A DNA stretch of 64,000 bases. It comes from Fulvia fulva (Eukaryota; Ascomycota; Dothideomycetes; Mycosphaerellales; Mycosphaerellaceae). The notes under the pieces are model-generated. The model had not been told where the DNA came from. It saw only the letters and a list, made by a program, of their open reading frames with translations, and ran no database searches. The position numbers and the translations under genes are program-made. Location: positions 3,410,001-3,474,000 of the forward strand of contig NC_063014.1 in assembly GCF_020509005.1 (NCBI RefSeq), read 5' to 3'. Positions within the stretch are counted from its first letter, which is position 1; each line of letters begins with the position of its first letter. Positions 1 through 11,969 of the stretch are shown here, piece by piece.

Positions 1-2640
1 TAGTATACGTCCTATATTGCTTATATATACTCCTTCGTCCACTCTTGTCTAGCCCTCCTCGCCTCCTTTACCCTTTCCGCGTACGCCGGGGTCTAGAATA
101 GCTTCTGTCTTTAAGAAGGTCGAATGTAGGGTATATACTAACGAGCTACCTCCTATACGACTATCGTTATCCGTTCGGCTTCTTTATCGAGCTCGGCTTC
201 TTATTCTACTTCTATTCCTACTTCTAGTCCCGTATTTACCCTATTATCGTATAGTCGTACCGCTAGTTCACCTCGGATTTCTTCTTACGGGGCCTTCTTC
301 TAGTTTAGGCGTAGCTCCGCTATAGGTTCCTCCTCGACTCCTACCTCGATTATTGTCTAGATCGGGATGTAGTCTAATCCTATATCGAGTAAGAGGTTCG
401 GGCGGTACTTGTCTAGTCTCGTTACTAGCTCTCTCGAGAGGAAGTATAGGTCAATCGTACTTACGCTTAATCTCGCCTTCTACGTCTCTATACCCTTTAG
501 GGTCGCTAGTTCTATATCGCGGCTCGCGGTGATTTCTAGTAACTTGCCTCCTAGGTATACGTATAGGAGGGTAAAGTCTAGACCCTATTACGGGTAGTAA
601 AGGTTGAAGTCGCCTACTAGGACTTAGTATATATCCCCTTATTTAAGTATCCGGTCTAGCGTAGCTAGGGTTCCTAGGTCTCTACTCGTTCGTCCTTATA
701 TAGGAGGGTTATAGACGTTATAGATTTGGACGGTTCCCTAGCCTATTACTATTTCGATTGTCGTTATCCCCCCCTAGTAGCCCTCCCGCTATAGTACGAC
801 CTTCTATACTTCTATACTAATAGCCTTACTTACGTAGGTATATATTCTTAGGGTATGTCCTATACCCCTACTAATTACCGTATAGTATCGTTAGTCGTTA
901 TAGGTTACCGGTTTGCTTATATATAGGTTAGTCTAAGGTTCCTATAGCGCTATAACGTAGTGCTTTTAGTAGTCGAGTTCTTATAGGAAGTAGAGTTAGA
1001 CCTTATCTTTGCTTTTATTAACGTTATACTATATAATAGTAAGGTTGTCCTATACTACTATTACTAGCTAGCTAGGATAATGTCTATAGGGGTGCTCCGG
1101 GCTTAGATAGTACCTACGATTATTATATCTTCCTCTTAGATTAGTAGACCTTCGGCCGGTAGGGGTGTTCTAAAAATCCGTATCTATTATATCTCGTTTA
1201 CTACCCTATTTAGCCCCCTTAGCCGTCCTAGCGGCGGGTACGTACTCGATAGGGTGCCCCTTGTTACCTCCTCCGTTCTCTTTCTTTTTGCCGCCTCAAA
1301 GCCTTTATATTAAGCGCTACCTTACTACGGGGTAGGGTACCTCGCTAGGGTCGTTATTCGTACTTAGTTAGCCTTCCCTTTCGCGGCGATTCGGGTTAGG
1401 CATTAGCTCGAGTACGCCGGGTATTTCCGGCTATAGTATACGTACCTTACTTCTTTTAGGCATTGCTTTCCCTAGTATAGGCCTACGTAGTATAGGTACT
1501 TCGGGGTCTTCTCCGTATATTTCGGGGCGATATGTCCGTACTATTAGTAGTTAAAGTATTAGAGTACTCTATATTTACTCTAGTAGATTTCCGTATTAAG
1601 ACGTCTATAGTTCTAGTATAGTCCTTTATCTAGGACGAGGTTTACTTATTCCGTATTTACTATCTAGACGATTAACGAGGAGTATGTCTTTATTATTTCG
1701 ACGCTTCTATATAGCTAGACGGCCTTAAAGAAGCGTACTCCTAGGGATGTGCTCTAGTTCTATATTTATAGCTAGGGGAGGTCGTTTTCGACCTTAAAGG
1801 TTCTAGGGACCCCGTAGGCTATTACTATAAATTGTTAGTAGGAGACCTTTACTGACTTTGCTACTTTAGTTATCTATTCCTTATACGTCTCGAGTCTTTA
1901 TCGGTCTGTCTCCTATACGGTAAAAAGCCTTACTACCCCTCTTAGCTCTATCTTCGCTCCTACGATCTCCTTCCGGCCGATTCTATCTACGAGCTCCTTA
2001 CTCGTAAGGCCCTCGAGTTCCCTTTTCTCCTCCGGGTCTATAACGTAGACTCAGATCGCGTTATTAGTCCTCTAGGGCTAGGCCGGGTATTATCCCGCGG
2101 CGATTATAGCCTACGTAGGGTTCTTCTATTATATTACGTACTATATAGTCTAGTAGATCGTTCTAGGGTCTAGTGTTCGAGTGCCTTAAGTATACTAAGG
2201 AGCTACGCGATTATATTTTTATATACTCGGGCTAGGTATTCGTCTTCGTCTAGTATTACCTAAGCTTCTTTATATAGTTCTGTCTACGCGAAGGGGCCGG
2301 GGGCGGCTAGGGTTTGTTATACTTTTCCTAGGCCCTTAGCTTGTTATCGTTAGCCGTTGTCTTACTATTACTAGGTTAGTTATTAGCTTAGCTATTAATA
2401 GGTTAGTTACTACTAGCTAGGTTCCTATATCGTATCCCCGTTTATAGAGATTTAGGTGTCCCTCGCGAGCTACTTAATACTCGCGAGTTAGACTTAAGAT
2501 CTAGTCTCTGTGTTGCTACACTTTCGCTACGGCTAAGGTTAGAAGTTGCCTAAATAGGTAATTCACCTCCGCGGCTCCGTAATTTTAGGGTCCTATTAGA
2601 TAGGAGGTAGATTCCTATTTTCTAGTCGCTTTCCGTAGTA
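1..2640 (-). mobile_element. RIP-mutated Tad-like LINE remnant (endonuclease and ORF1 part)
   Basis: Read on the minus strand, this stretch parallels the LINE at 59,766-62,568. For example, the block around 391-640 matches that around 61,160-61,410, and the block around 1,450-1,560 matches 62,215-62,315. The first ~1.1 kb corresponds to the endonuclease (its GDFN-type motif lies near 600-625). The part near 1,450-1,560 corresponds to the cysteine-knuckle end of ORF1. No long ORF survives: CA and TG are rare, TA is very frequent and stops are scattered in all frames, as expected from RIP. The element's RT half would lie left of the window. The right boundary near 2,640 is approximate. A run with two CTCGCGAG palindromes at about 2,463-2,486 lies in its 5' region. 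Confidence 0.7.
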
Positions 2641-2699
2641 ATTACGCGGCCGCTAGTATAGGCGCGCTGCTCTTATTCTCGTTAGGTAATAGCCTTAAT

Positions 2700-3580
2700 A
2701 GGCGCTTTCGAATAGTACGTCGTACGAGGCCCTTAGTTAAGTATCGGTTCGCCCTACTAAACTTCTAGTAGCGAAACTAGATCGTTAATAATATATAAGA
2801 CACTTAAGTATAAATACGGCGGGTACTCGAGTCTATACGCCGCGACCGTCTAGACGAGCTACGCGACGTATATACTTTTACGTAAGTACGAACGGCCGAC
2901 GCCGTAAATACTCGGCGAGCGCTAGCGCCTACCTACTAGCCTAACGATATAGTTCTACTAGATGCCCGTAATATTAAGACTATACGCCTAAGTAAGAAAC
3001 TCGATTATAAGTTCCTTAGACCGTTTCGAGTCGTTAGGGCCGTAGGTAGACGCTCGTATAAACTCGAACTTAGCAATAGGATATAAATCTATAATATATT
3101 CTATACGAGTAAGTTACGCCGCGTAGTAACCGAAGGGATACCTAGATAACGTAAACTACTACTAGCGCCCGTAATTGTTAAACGTAAAGGCTAGGTATTA
3201 GAGGAATACGAAGTAGAGGATCTAGTAGATTCTAAGATTAGGTATAACGATATATAGTATATAGTTATTTAGAAGGACCGTATACGGAGCTAGGCTAAGT
3301 AGTTATCCGTACTACCTAGATATAAAGAACTCGTAATCGCGTTCTACTAGCGATACCTAGATAAACCTAAGCCTACCTTCGACGGACTCGATTAGCCGGT
3401 AACTTAATACGGGCTAGCGCTAATCCTCGGACCGTATATATAAACGCGGTATAACTATAGCTTCCTCGATAAAGCTCTCGAAACTAGTACCGGTATTAGT
3501 ACTAGCGATAGCCCTCTATACGCTCCGAGTATTAAACGTAGAAACGTCGTAGGAGCTCCTTATTCGAGGAGGGGGGGTAC
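2700..3580 (+). mobile_element. Ty3/gypsy remnant: integrase C-terminus and chromodomain
   Basis: The plus-strand conceptual translation, allowing RIP stops, shows the end of a Ty3/gypsy polyprotein. Around 2,935-3,030 it reads like the GPY/F part of integrase (residues similar to LDARNIKT then LSKKLDYKFL-PFRVV). Around 3,190-3,260 a chromodomain-like segment follows (EEYEVEDLVDSKI). The coding part ends before a purine-rich run at 3,566-3,580 that fits a polypurine tract next to a 3' LTR. Reverse transcriptase and gag of this copy are absent, so it is 5'-truncated here. Its left boundary is uncertain. Many TAG codons sit where Trp or Gln would be expected, which points to RIP. Confidence 0.7.
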
Positions 3581-4001
3581 TGTTACGAGACAGCCCTTTT
3601 TACGAACTGCCTCGTAATATAGTATCGTCGGCCGTACGCCCGCGCGCTAGCGGCCGCTAGTACCCGCTAGCTCGATTCGCGCGACTTTATCTTCTCGCGC
3701 TTCTCGCGCTCGCTTAGATAGCTTACGTAAATATATATGTCTTTACCTAACCCTATTATAGTACTCTCGCCCGTAATAAAAATAATAGCTATAATTAAGG
3801 GTACTAAATAACGCTCTATATACGTAATAAATAGACGGAAGATATTACTAATATAGCTTACTTATATAGACGATATATTATTAAGATAGCTTAAGTATAC
3901 CTTATATTATTAAGAAGATAAGTACTTTTATTAAGGTAGCTAGTTCGGAGGTAGCTAGCGATATACGTTTATAAAATCTACTTATAACGCTTAGACTAAC
4001 A
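3581..4001 (+). repeat. Putative 3' LTR of the plus-strand Ty3/gypsy element
   Basis: It begins TGTTACGAG directly after the purine-rich tract GAGGAGGGGGGGTAC and a possible end is the TAACA at 3,997-4,001, giving TGTTA...TAACA short inverted ends and about 421 bp. It has no coding potential and its second half is RIP-like (TA-rich). The right end is chosen only from the inverted pentamer. No second LTR copy was found in the window to confirm it. Confidence 0.45.
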
Positions 4002-7000
4002 CAATTTCTTGCCTTAGATATACGTATATCTAGTTTATACGCTTAGTAAACGCATTCGTAGATTCTATATCGAGTCGTTGCTTATAGGGTATAAGCTTTA
4101 TAGGGGTAGCCAGACTAGCATCCGTGAATTCTAAGTTACGACCGGTATTAGCGTAGAAGGGTAACACTCTAGTAGTAGCTAATATATAATTGTTAGTAGC
4201 AAACTCGGTAAGTAGTAACTAATCAACCTAATTATCTTGAGCGTAGTTAATATAGGCCCTAAGGTAACGTTCTATAACCTTATTTATGTTTTTAGACTAT
4301 CTATCGGATTCTAGGTAAAAGGCCGTCGATAGTCGTTATTAAATGCCGAGTAGGGAGCAAACTCGTCTCTAGAACGTAGACGTCTACTAGGAGCCCCGAT
4401 CCGAGACGATGCTCTTAGAAATGCTATAACGCACAAAGATATAGCGGATGAAGATATATACGATATATAGGGCGTCTATCTACAGCACTAGGATTAGGTA
4501 TCTCTCCTTAGTAAGCCTGTCCGTAACTATAAGGACGTTCTTATACGTTTGTCTATCGGTTAAGCTCTTACTTACGGGCAAATCTATAACGAAGTCAATA
4601 GCGATATCCTCCTATACTCTAAAGGGTACCGGTAATAGTGTAAGGAGGCCCTAATACTACTAATTTAACGGAACCGTTGTTCTATATATAACATAATTAC
4701 GGACGAATCTCTTAATTGTTTATACTATACGTAGCTAGCGGTAGTATCTACTAATTAACTCGAATGTCTTTTTACGGCCGGGATACCTAGCCGCGGGTAT
4801 ATCGTAGAAACGTTTCGTGATTAGAGTACGAAGTTCTACTATACTAGTAACTTCTAGGACAAATAAGCTATATCCTCCGTAGGCGTTCTTTATATAGATT
4901 ATACTATCTTCTACTTTAGACGTACGATCGTTAATCTTATGTTTACGTAATAGGGGTACTTGCTAGTTCTAGGATAGCTATTATATAGCAGCCTAAACGG
5001 TCTCTTCGTTATATAGAGCCTTGACTTATATAAGTAAATCCTACTAGACTGCCTACTACGCTACCTCCCCCTCCCGTAGCTCGCTTAAATTGAGCTTAAT
5101 ATCGAGGCGTACGGGCGGTAGGATGACCTAGCTCTAATGCTATAGACGTGGATCGCTTAGATCCGACGGTAGATCTTACGATCGTCTAGTAAGACTATTA
5201 GGCTTTATACCCTATATATTTAGACGATAAGTAATTTTGAATACGAACTGTACTAGGAACTATGCCTAGCGTGCCTACCGTCTATTAAGTTGTTTCGTAC
5301 TTATAAAGTATTCTAGGTTCTTATAATTGGAGTAGATAATGACGGGGTTGTTATCTATATCCTTTATATTCTCAAAATCGGTGTCTATATTATCGTCTAA
5401 GTTAACGGTAAGCTTAGGTCTCTATTCTTCGAAGGCGAGGACGATAGCTAATAGTTCCTTGTCGTAAATCTCGTAGTTACACTCCTATAGTAACATCTTC
5501 TTAGATATATATACTACCGGTCTCTAGACGTCTTCGTGTTTTTATAAAATTACTACCGTAGTAACGAAATCTAAGGTATCTGTTTCGACTATAGTTTCTA
5601 ACCCTAGTATAAAGTGTACGAGTACCGTGTCCGTTAAGAATGCATCTTTTAATCCTTAGAAGGCTACTTCGTATTCTATTGTCTAAACGTATAGTATCGG
5701 CTTACTATTCTTACTAGTCTTTATTAAATTCGTAAGGGGTATACAGATTTTAGAGAAGTTCTATATAAACCTTCGATAGAAGTTTCCGAACCTAAGGAAT
5801 GCTTATACATCCTTTAGGCATATTAGAGTAAGCCAGTTCTTGACTACGTCGACCTTTTCTAGGTCTATACGGATACCGTCGACTCCTATAATAACACTAA
5901 GGTACTTCGCCTCTATTTAGTAGAACTCGTATTTGTCGATATCTAATTATAAGCCGGCTTTATATATACGTTATAGTACCTTACGTACGTATTATATATA
6001 TTCTTCGAATATGTCGCTAAAGATTAGGATATTATCTAGGTATACTAAATAGAAGTCATCGAGATACTCCCTAAGCGTATCGTTAATATATAATTAGAAT
6101 GTTTCTAGAGCATTATATAGGCCGAAAGGCATTACTATATACTCGAATTGACTATAGTAAGTACTGAACGTAGTTTTCTATTCGTAGCCCTCCGTATTAC
6201 GAATACGGTTAAAGGTAGAGATGACATCGAGTTTAGTGAAGTACTTCTTCCTATTTAGACGGTTTAGCGTTTCTTAGGATAGCGGTATTAGGTATCTACT
6301 TTGGACCGTAAGGGCATTAAGAGCTCTATAGTCGATATAGACCCGTAGACCGCCGCCTAGTCTACGTATAATTAGTACTAGTATAGAAGCCGGGCTCGTA
6401 CTTCGTTATATCGCTCTAGATTCTAGCTAATTATCGACCTACTTTTTGATTACCTTATTCTCGCGAGATAACATTACGTATAGCCGCTTCAAAGGAGGTG
6501 ACTTAGTTTCGTCTTTAAGATGTATTTCATAGTCTTTACTAGGGCGGTAAGGTAGGATCTTCGATATATCCTAACGGTTAAAATAGTCCTCGAAATCGTA
6601 TAGTTCCTAGGGCAAGTAGACCTTAGTATCTTAGTGCTTATCTTTGCCTTTTATAAATCTGTCGAAGTCGTTGTTCACTATTATTATATATGCTGTTAAG
6701 GGGTTTACTAACTATACCTTCCGAAGGTTTATAGCGTAGAGCCTAGTAGGATCGAAGTCTTACCTAGTCGCTACTATTACGTAGTCTCGTAATAGGTTAG
6801 CGTAGTGCTTCTAACTAGGTAGTGTAATCTATATTATATAGACTTCCGCTCCTTTCTTACGAGCTAGTTTTACTACGTAGGCCGCTAAGATGTTTACGAT
6901 ATCGATCTCTAGTTCTAGTTCGACAACTCGTTACTTTTGTTTCGTATATCGGTACGGTCGCTTTAACGTCTTAACGCCGTCTACCGGTAACGGTTATCGA

Positions 7001-7074
7001 GTATATATACGGAAGTTATCCTCTTCGTCCTCGAACGTTATATAGAACTATAGTTAGAGTATATACTTAGGTAA
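4002..7074 (-). mobile_element. RIP-mutated Ty3/gypsy pol (RT, RNase H, integrase)
   Basis: Minus-strand translation across stops gives a Ty3/gypsy pol in the expected order. The reverse transcriptase YLDD box appears as YLDNILIFS near 6,020-6,050. It is followed by the connection region and an RNase H-like segment (NYEIYDKELLAIVLAFEE, about 5,420-5,480). Further left is the integrase core, where the family motif WEDI-IDFV-DLP reads with its Trp codon as TAG at about 4,570-4,610. Expected chromodomain and 3' LTR to the left are missing, so the element is truncated near 4,002. The matching gag lies on the same strand at 11,970-14,700; a LINE separates the two. CA/TG depletion and TGG-to-TAG changes show heavy RIP. 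Confidence 0.8.
7061..7074. repeat. Target-site duplication, left copy
   Basis: ATATACTTAGGTAA occurs here and again at 11,956-11,969. The two copies bracket the plus-strand LINE and lie in the disrupted Ty3/gypsy element, as expected for a target-site duplication. Confidence 0.8.
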
Positions 7075-10000
7075 TCTTTACTATTAAGTATACTCGACCT
7101 CATTCAATCTAGACAGCTTGAAGCTCTCCTCACCCTATTTCTTTAGCTCTAAACGCCGCGGAGGTGCCTAGCTATATTAGGCAACTCCTAGGTAATAGTA
7201 GCCTAGGCTACGGCACTAACGGCGCCTACGGCCCTATAGGCGAAGCCCCCCTAAGACAACTAGTAGTAACTTATAGAGGACGCAAAAAGTATAGAAACTA
7301 ACGATTAGCTCCCTTACCGGTCTCTATAGGTAATGATCACTTAGCTACGTACGGCGCTTATACTGTCGTATTACCGAGGGTAATAAGAAATAAGGACGAC
7401 GTCCTAGGCGATTAGTAAGGCCACCCGGAATCAACACCCCTATAGCTAGGCATCGGTCGCGGCATCGATACTAGGCCCCCGCCTAACGTACGATATAGTT
7501 ACGATCCGTATTATAGTAAAGGAAGACTAGGCCGAAGTTACGAAGCTATCGAATAAGGAGCTCGCCTAAAGAATTAACTAACTAGGGGTGGTCGTAGTGA
7601 ACTAATAGTCTAACGGCACTCTATAGATCTATACTAGCTCTACTACTACTAGGAGGCACCTAGAGGCATAGCTATAGTAGGTATCTAAGGTTACGGTATT
7701 AGCGAAGGTCTTAACGAAACAATTTACGATCCTAGTCTACGACATGCCTAAGGAGTTTAACCTAACTAACTAGGGTCACCTACGCGCTCTCTAAGAGGAC
7801 AACCCGGTCACTCTTAACTCTCTAATCCAGAAGGCGACTTAGCTCTATAGGAAATGGCTAGAAGGCAAGAAGGCCTCGGCGCTAATAGTATAGCTATAAG
7901 ACCCGAAAGCGGCGGATCTAGCGATAGAATAAGGCCTAATCTAGCAATATAGCCTTAAGATAGTAGAAAAGCACTCCTTATCCTTTCGTGTCCTCTACTG
8001 CTTCAAATGCTAATAGTATAGACACTAAACCTATACGTATATAAACAAGTAGGCCTACTCGAACTATATAGGAGACTATATATCTAGGGACTATATATCG
8101 ACTACGAGACGGTACGCGAACTGTCCGGGGCACTACCTATCGTATAGTACGGAATGCCTATAGCGGAAACTAGCGAAAAACAAGGCAATCACAAACAGAA
8201 CCGTCGCCCTAAGATTCTACGGCGACCGTAAGGCTAGCCTATACCGGAACTAACTAGCGGCGGTCGGATATAAGCGCCCTAGGGCCGAGAATAATATAAA
8301 GGATACGTAACCTAGGGCGTACGGGAGGCTACGTACTCTACTAGCTACAGCGAGGGAATCTAACTAGGCCCGGCTCCCCTTTAGTACATAGCCGATAGGC
8401 GTAGACTAGGACGTATAGGGTAGTAGGACATAGGACGATATAGAGGAAATGATTGTCGATGCCGATAACTAGCCTCGATACGCTTAGCATCATCTAGTAT
8501 AACGTTAACTATAGCAAGGATATAGTCTAGAACCATTTCCTATACGAGGCGGACCCGCGCGTCTACTACGTCCTTATAATCTAGGAGCTATAGATTAACC
8601 CGTACTATAAGAGACTAACGACCTATAAGTCACTAGGCTACACGACATACCTACGAGGCGACGGCAGACCCCGTACGTGCTTCTATATTAGTAAGGACAT
8701 ACTAGAATCCGACTAGGAGGTAGTGTACTACGTAGACGAAGAAGGCGGGGGCGATATTACCTCCCTCTACGTAGGTAGTACCTAGATACACAACCTATAT
8801 ATATAACCGCTAGCCTCGAGGTCTAGCCGCGACCTAGGGGTCTATAGACACCTAGACAGTACGCTTAAGAGACAAGGGTACCACATCGTAGTAGGAGACT
8901 TTAATATACACTACCCTTCCTAGGAAAGCCTTATATAGCCGTACCCTATAGCCGACGAAGTACTCGACTTGATAGCGAGCAACGCAATTGCCCTTAATAC
9001 CCCGAAGGACCTAGGTACCTAGAAGAGAGGGGGACTCTAAGGCACGATCGACCTCTCCTAGATCTTAGATAGCTACTACTATATAGTAACCTACTATAGG
9101 ATCGAATATGAACTCGAGGCGTCGTTAGACTATATACTAGTCAGGACCTCTATTATAATATAGATATAACGTATACTAGCGAGAACCCCTAAGCTAAACT
9201 AGGGAAAGGCCTACTAGGCTAATATCTAGGCGTACCTCGATAACTCCGAGAGGCTAGTCTAGATCGCGTAGTAGTAATACAATAGTAAAGACGAGATAGA
9301 CGAGGTAGTCTAAGGGTTAATAGACGAAATAAGAAAAGCGACCTTACTTTACGTTCCGCTTACCTAACTAACGATATAGTCTAAACGATACTAGACGCCG
9401 AAGTATACTACGGTAGTAAGAGAAGTAAGGAGAGCCCGCCGGTTATAGACGAGCAGCTATAGCGAGGAGGCCTAGAATGTATATAGGGAGGTATACTAAT
9501 AGAAGAAAGCTATAATACGGAGGGAGAAAGCAGTTAGCTAGAGGGCTATAGTAGAAGAAATCGCCGGCAAGTTAGCGAGTATATAGAAGCTAGCGAAATG
9601 GGCCCGATAGGACCCTATATAGGGCCCCTCCTTCTCTATCCTAGCGCTACAATCGCCTAGTGGCCCGGTTAGCGACCCCGAGGCCAAGGCGCGTCTACTA
9701 GCTAGCAAGTTCTTCCCGCCCCTAGTCGAGGCTAATCTAAGCGACATAAACAGCTCTACTCCCCTAGCCCCTAGTATAGCGGTCTAATAGAATATGTCCG
9801 AGGGAGATGTTACCGCTATACTTAGGAAGTTGCCGGAGAAGAAAGCCCCGGGGCCGGATAGGATCCTAAACGAACTACTAAAGAAGTGTAGAGATTAACT
9901 AGCCCTAGTAGTCGTAGCGATCTTTAACGCCTACCTATAGACCGGATACTACCTAACGGTATTTAAACAATCGACGATAGTAGTCCTACGTAAGCCGTAA

Positions 10001-11955
10001 AAGGAAGACTATACGTAGGTAAAGTCGTACCGCCTAATTGCGCTCCTTAATACTCTTAGGAAGGCGCTTAAGAAGCTAGTTATAACGAGACTCTCCGAGG
10101 CGGTAGAGGAGTACTCCCTACTCCCGGACACCTAGATAGGTACGCGCCTATAGCGATCGACGCTATCCGCGATAGAACTTATTACCTCTTAGGTAAAGGC
10201 TATCTAGTATAAGAATAGGGACAAGGTAGCTTCCTTACTTAGCCTAGACATATCGGGAGCCTTTAACTACGTGTTATACCCGCGGCTACTCTATATCCTA
10301 AGGTCGAAAGGACTCCCTAAGTAGCTTGTTAACTTCGTACGGTCCTACCTCCAAAACCGTAGTACGTCGATCCTAGTCGGCTAGTATAGAAGCCTATTTT
10401 AAGTAGTCTATACTAGAATCCCGTAAGGCTTAACGCTAGTACCTATTCTATTCCTCTTCTTTATAGCGACGCTACTCCTAGCCCTAGAATCCTAGAACAC
10501 CGCTACGAGCGGCTTCGTAGACGACATAAACATCCTAGCGTAGTCTTCCTCGACTAAGGAGAACTATAGGCTACTAGAAGAGAAGCACAAGATCTACGAG
10601 GACTAGGCTAGGAGGCACGGGGCTCGGTTTGCCCTAGAAAAGTACAATCTAATATACTTTACGCGCCGGCTACGGTTCTATAATATACAAGCTTCTATCT
10701 AGATATAGGGGTATACGACTAACCCGGCAAATTAGCTTAGGATCCTCGGACTATAGGTAGACCCGGCGCTACGGTAGAGGAAGCACGTATAGGCAATATT
10801 ACGGAAAGCTAAACAGAATATAGCATTATGCTAGAGGCTCACTACGTCTATATAGGGGGCGGACTTCCGGTAGTTACGACTTCTATATACGGCTATTATA
10901 CGGCCGGTCCTTACCTATAGTAGCTAAGTGTAGTCCTTAGACGAGAGGGCCTACCTATCGAAGGGACTCGTCGCGCCGCTAGCGAAGATCTAAAACCAAT
11001 GCCTAAGGAAGGTTACCGGGGCATATAAGTCGATACTAACGAGGATACTTAAGTACGAGACCGCTATACCGCCGATCGACCTATATATCTAGGGACTACG
11101 GACCTCCTACTTAGGCAAGTCGGTATAGTACCTAGTATAGAAGGTCATCGCTAGTATAGTCGTAAGGGCCCGCGAATTAGTACTAGCGTATAGGGGTATT
11201 CGACCCGGAAACGAGCCGAACTACCGGGTAAGGGACGAATAGCTAGCAATATAATAGGAAGGTAAGAAATCGTTTATAGAGCAACTATAGAAAGAGAGGT
11301 AGAACAACTAGGTCATAGGGCATAGTGGACGCCCTTAGCTAGCGGGACAACCTAAGGAATAGTTAGCTATAAAATCCGCGGTTAAGTACCCCCCGAAGCT
11401 TATCTACTACCGCCTTACGAGGGTATAGAGTAGTATAGTAACCTAACTACGAAGCGAACACATCGGCCTCTAGGGGTACCTATTATAGAGGAAGGTTCTA
11501 GGATACACGAATACTAGCTACCCCTACGGCTATCGCTCCTAGAACGTACGGTACGTACTCCTCGTCTATCCGAGGTAGTCGCTAGGAAGGGGGGAGTAGA
11601 TAGTAAAGGCGAGGAACCGGACGATTAGGGCACTTCTTAATAACGCTAAGGACCTACGGCGTATTACGAACTAGATACTAGAGAAGGGCTAGCTAGAACA
11701 GTACCGCCTAGTAGGAGTAGTATAGGAAGAGAGGACACGACGTAGCGCGACGAGACCGGCTAGGAGCGGGGGCTAACGGGGTAGTAATATAGACTACGTA
11801 CGTTTAGAGGGAAAGCTAATCTAGATAAGGAGAAGTTAGGGGCGGGAAGGGTTTTCACCTATTCGGGTTTCCTTTTGTACATAACAATAGATATATACCT
11901 GTATAGGCCGGATAGGGTCCTAGAACAGGGGAATGACAAATCTATCTATCTATCT
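7075..11955 (+). mobile_element. Near full-length RIP-mutated Tad-like LINE
   Basis: This is a plus-strand non-LTR retrotransposon of about 4.88 kb. Across stops the order is ORF1 (about 7,300-8,460, with a degraded cysteine knuckle near 8,000-8,060), an endonuclease with VVGDFNIHYP near 8,890-8,920, reverse transcriptase with GFVDDINIL near 10,510-10,540, and a C-terminal region ending near 11,850. It ends in a (TCTA)n tail at about 11,940-11,955, as in the other LINEs here. It is flanked by the 14-bp duplication at 7,061-7,074 and 11,956-11,969. Almost every CAG/TGG codon is TAG, so it is dead. Its first ~1.43 kb is nearly identical to 62,569-64,000. Confidence 0.85.
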
Positions 11956-11969
11956 ATATACTTAGGTAA
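11956..11969. repeat. Target-site duplication, right copy
   Basis: Second copy of ATATACTTAGGTAA, directly after the (TCTA)n tail of the LINE. The minus-strand Ty3/gypsy sequence resumes after it. Confidence 0.8.
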
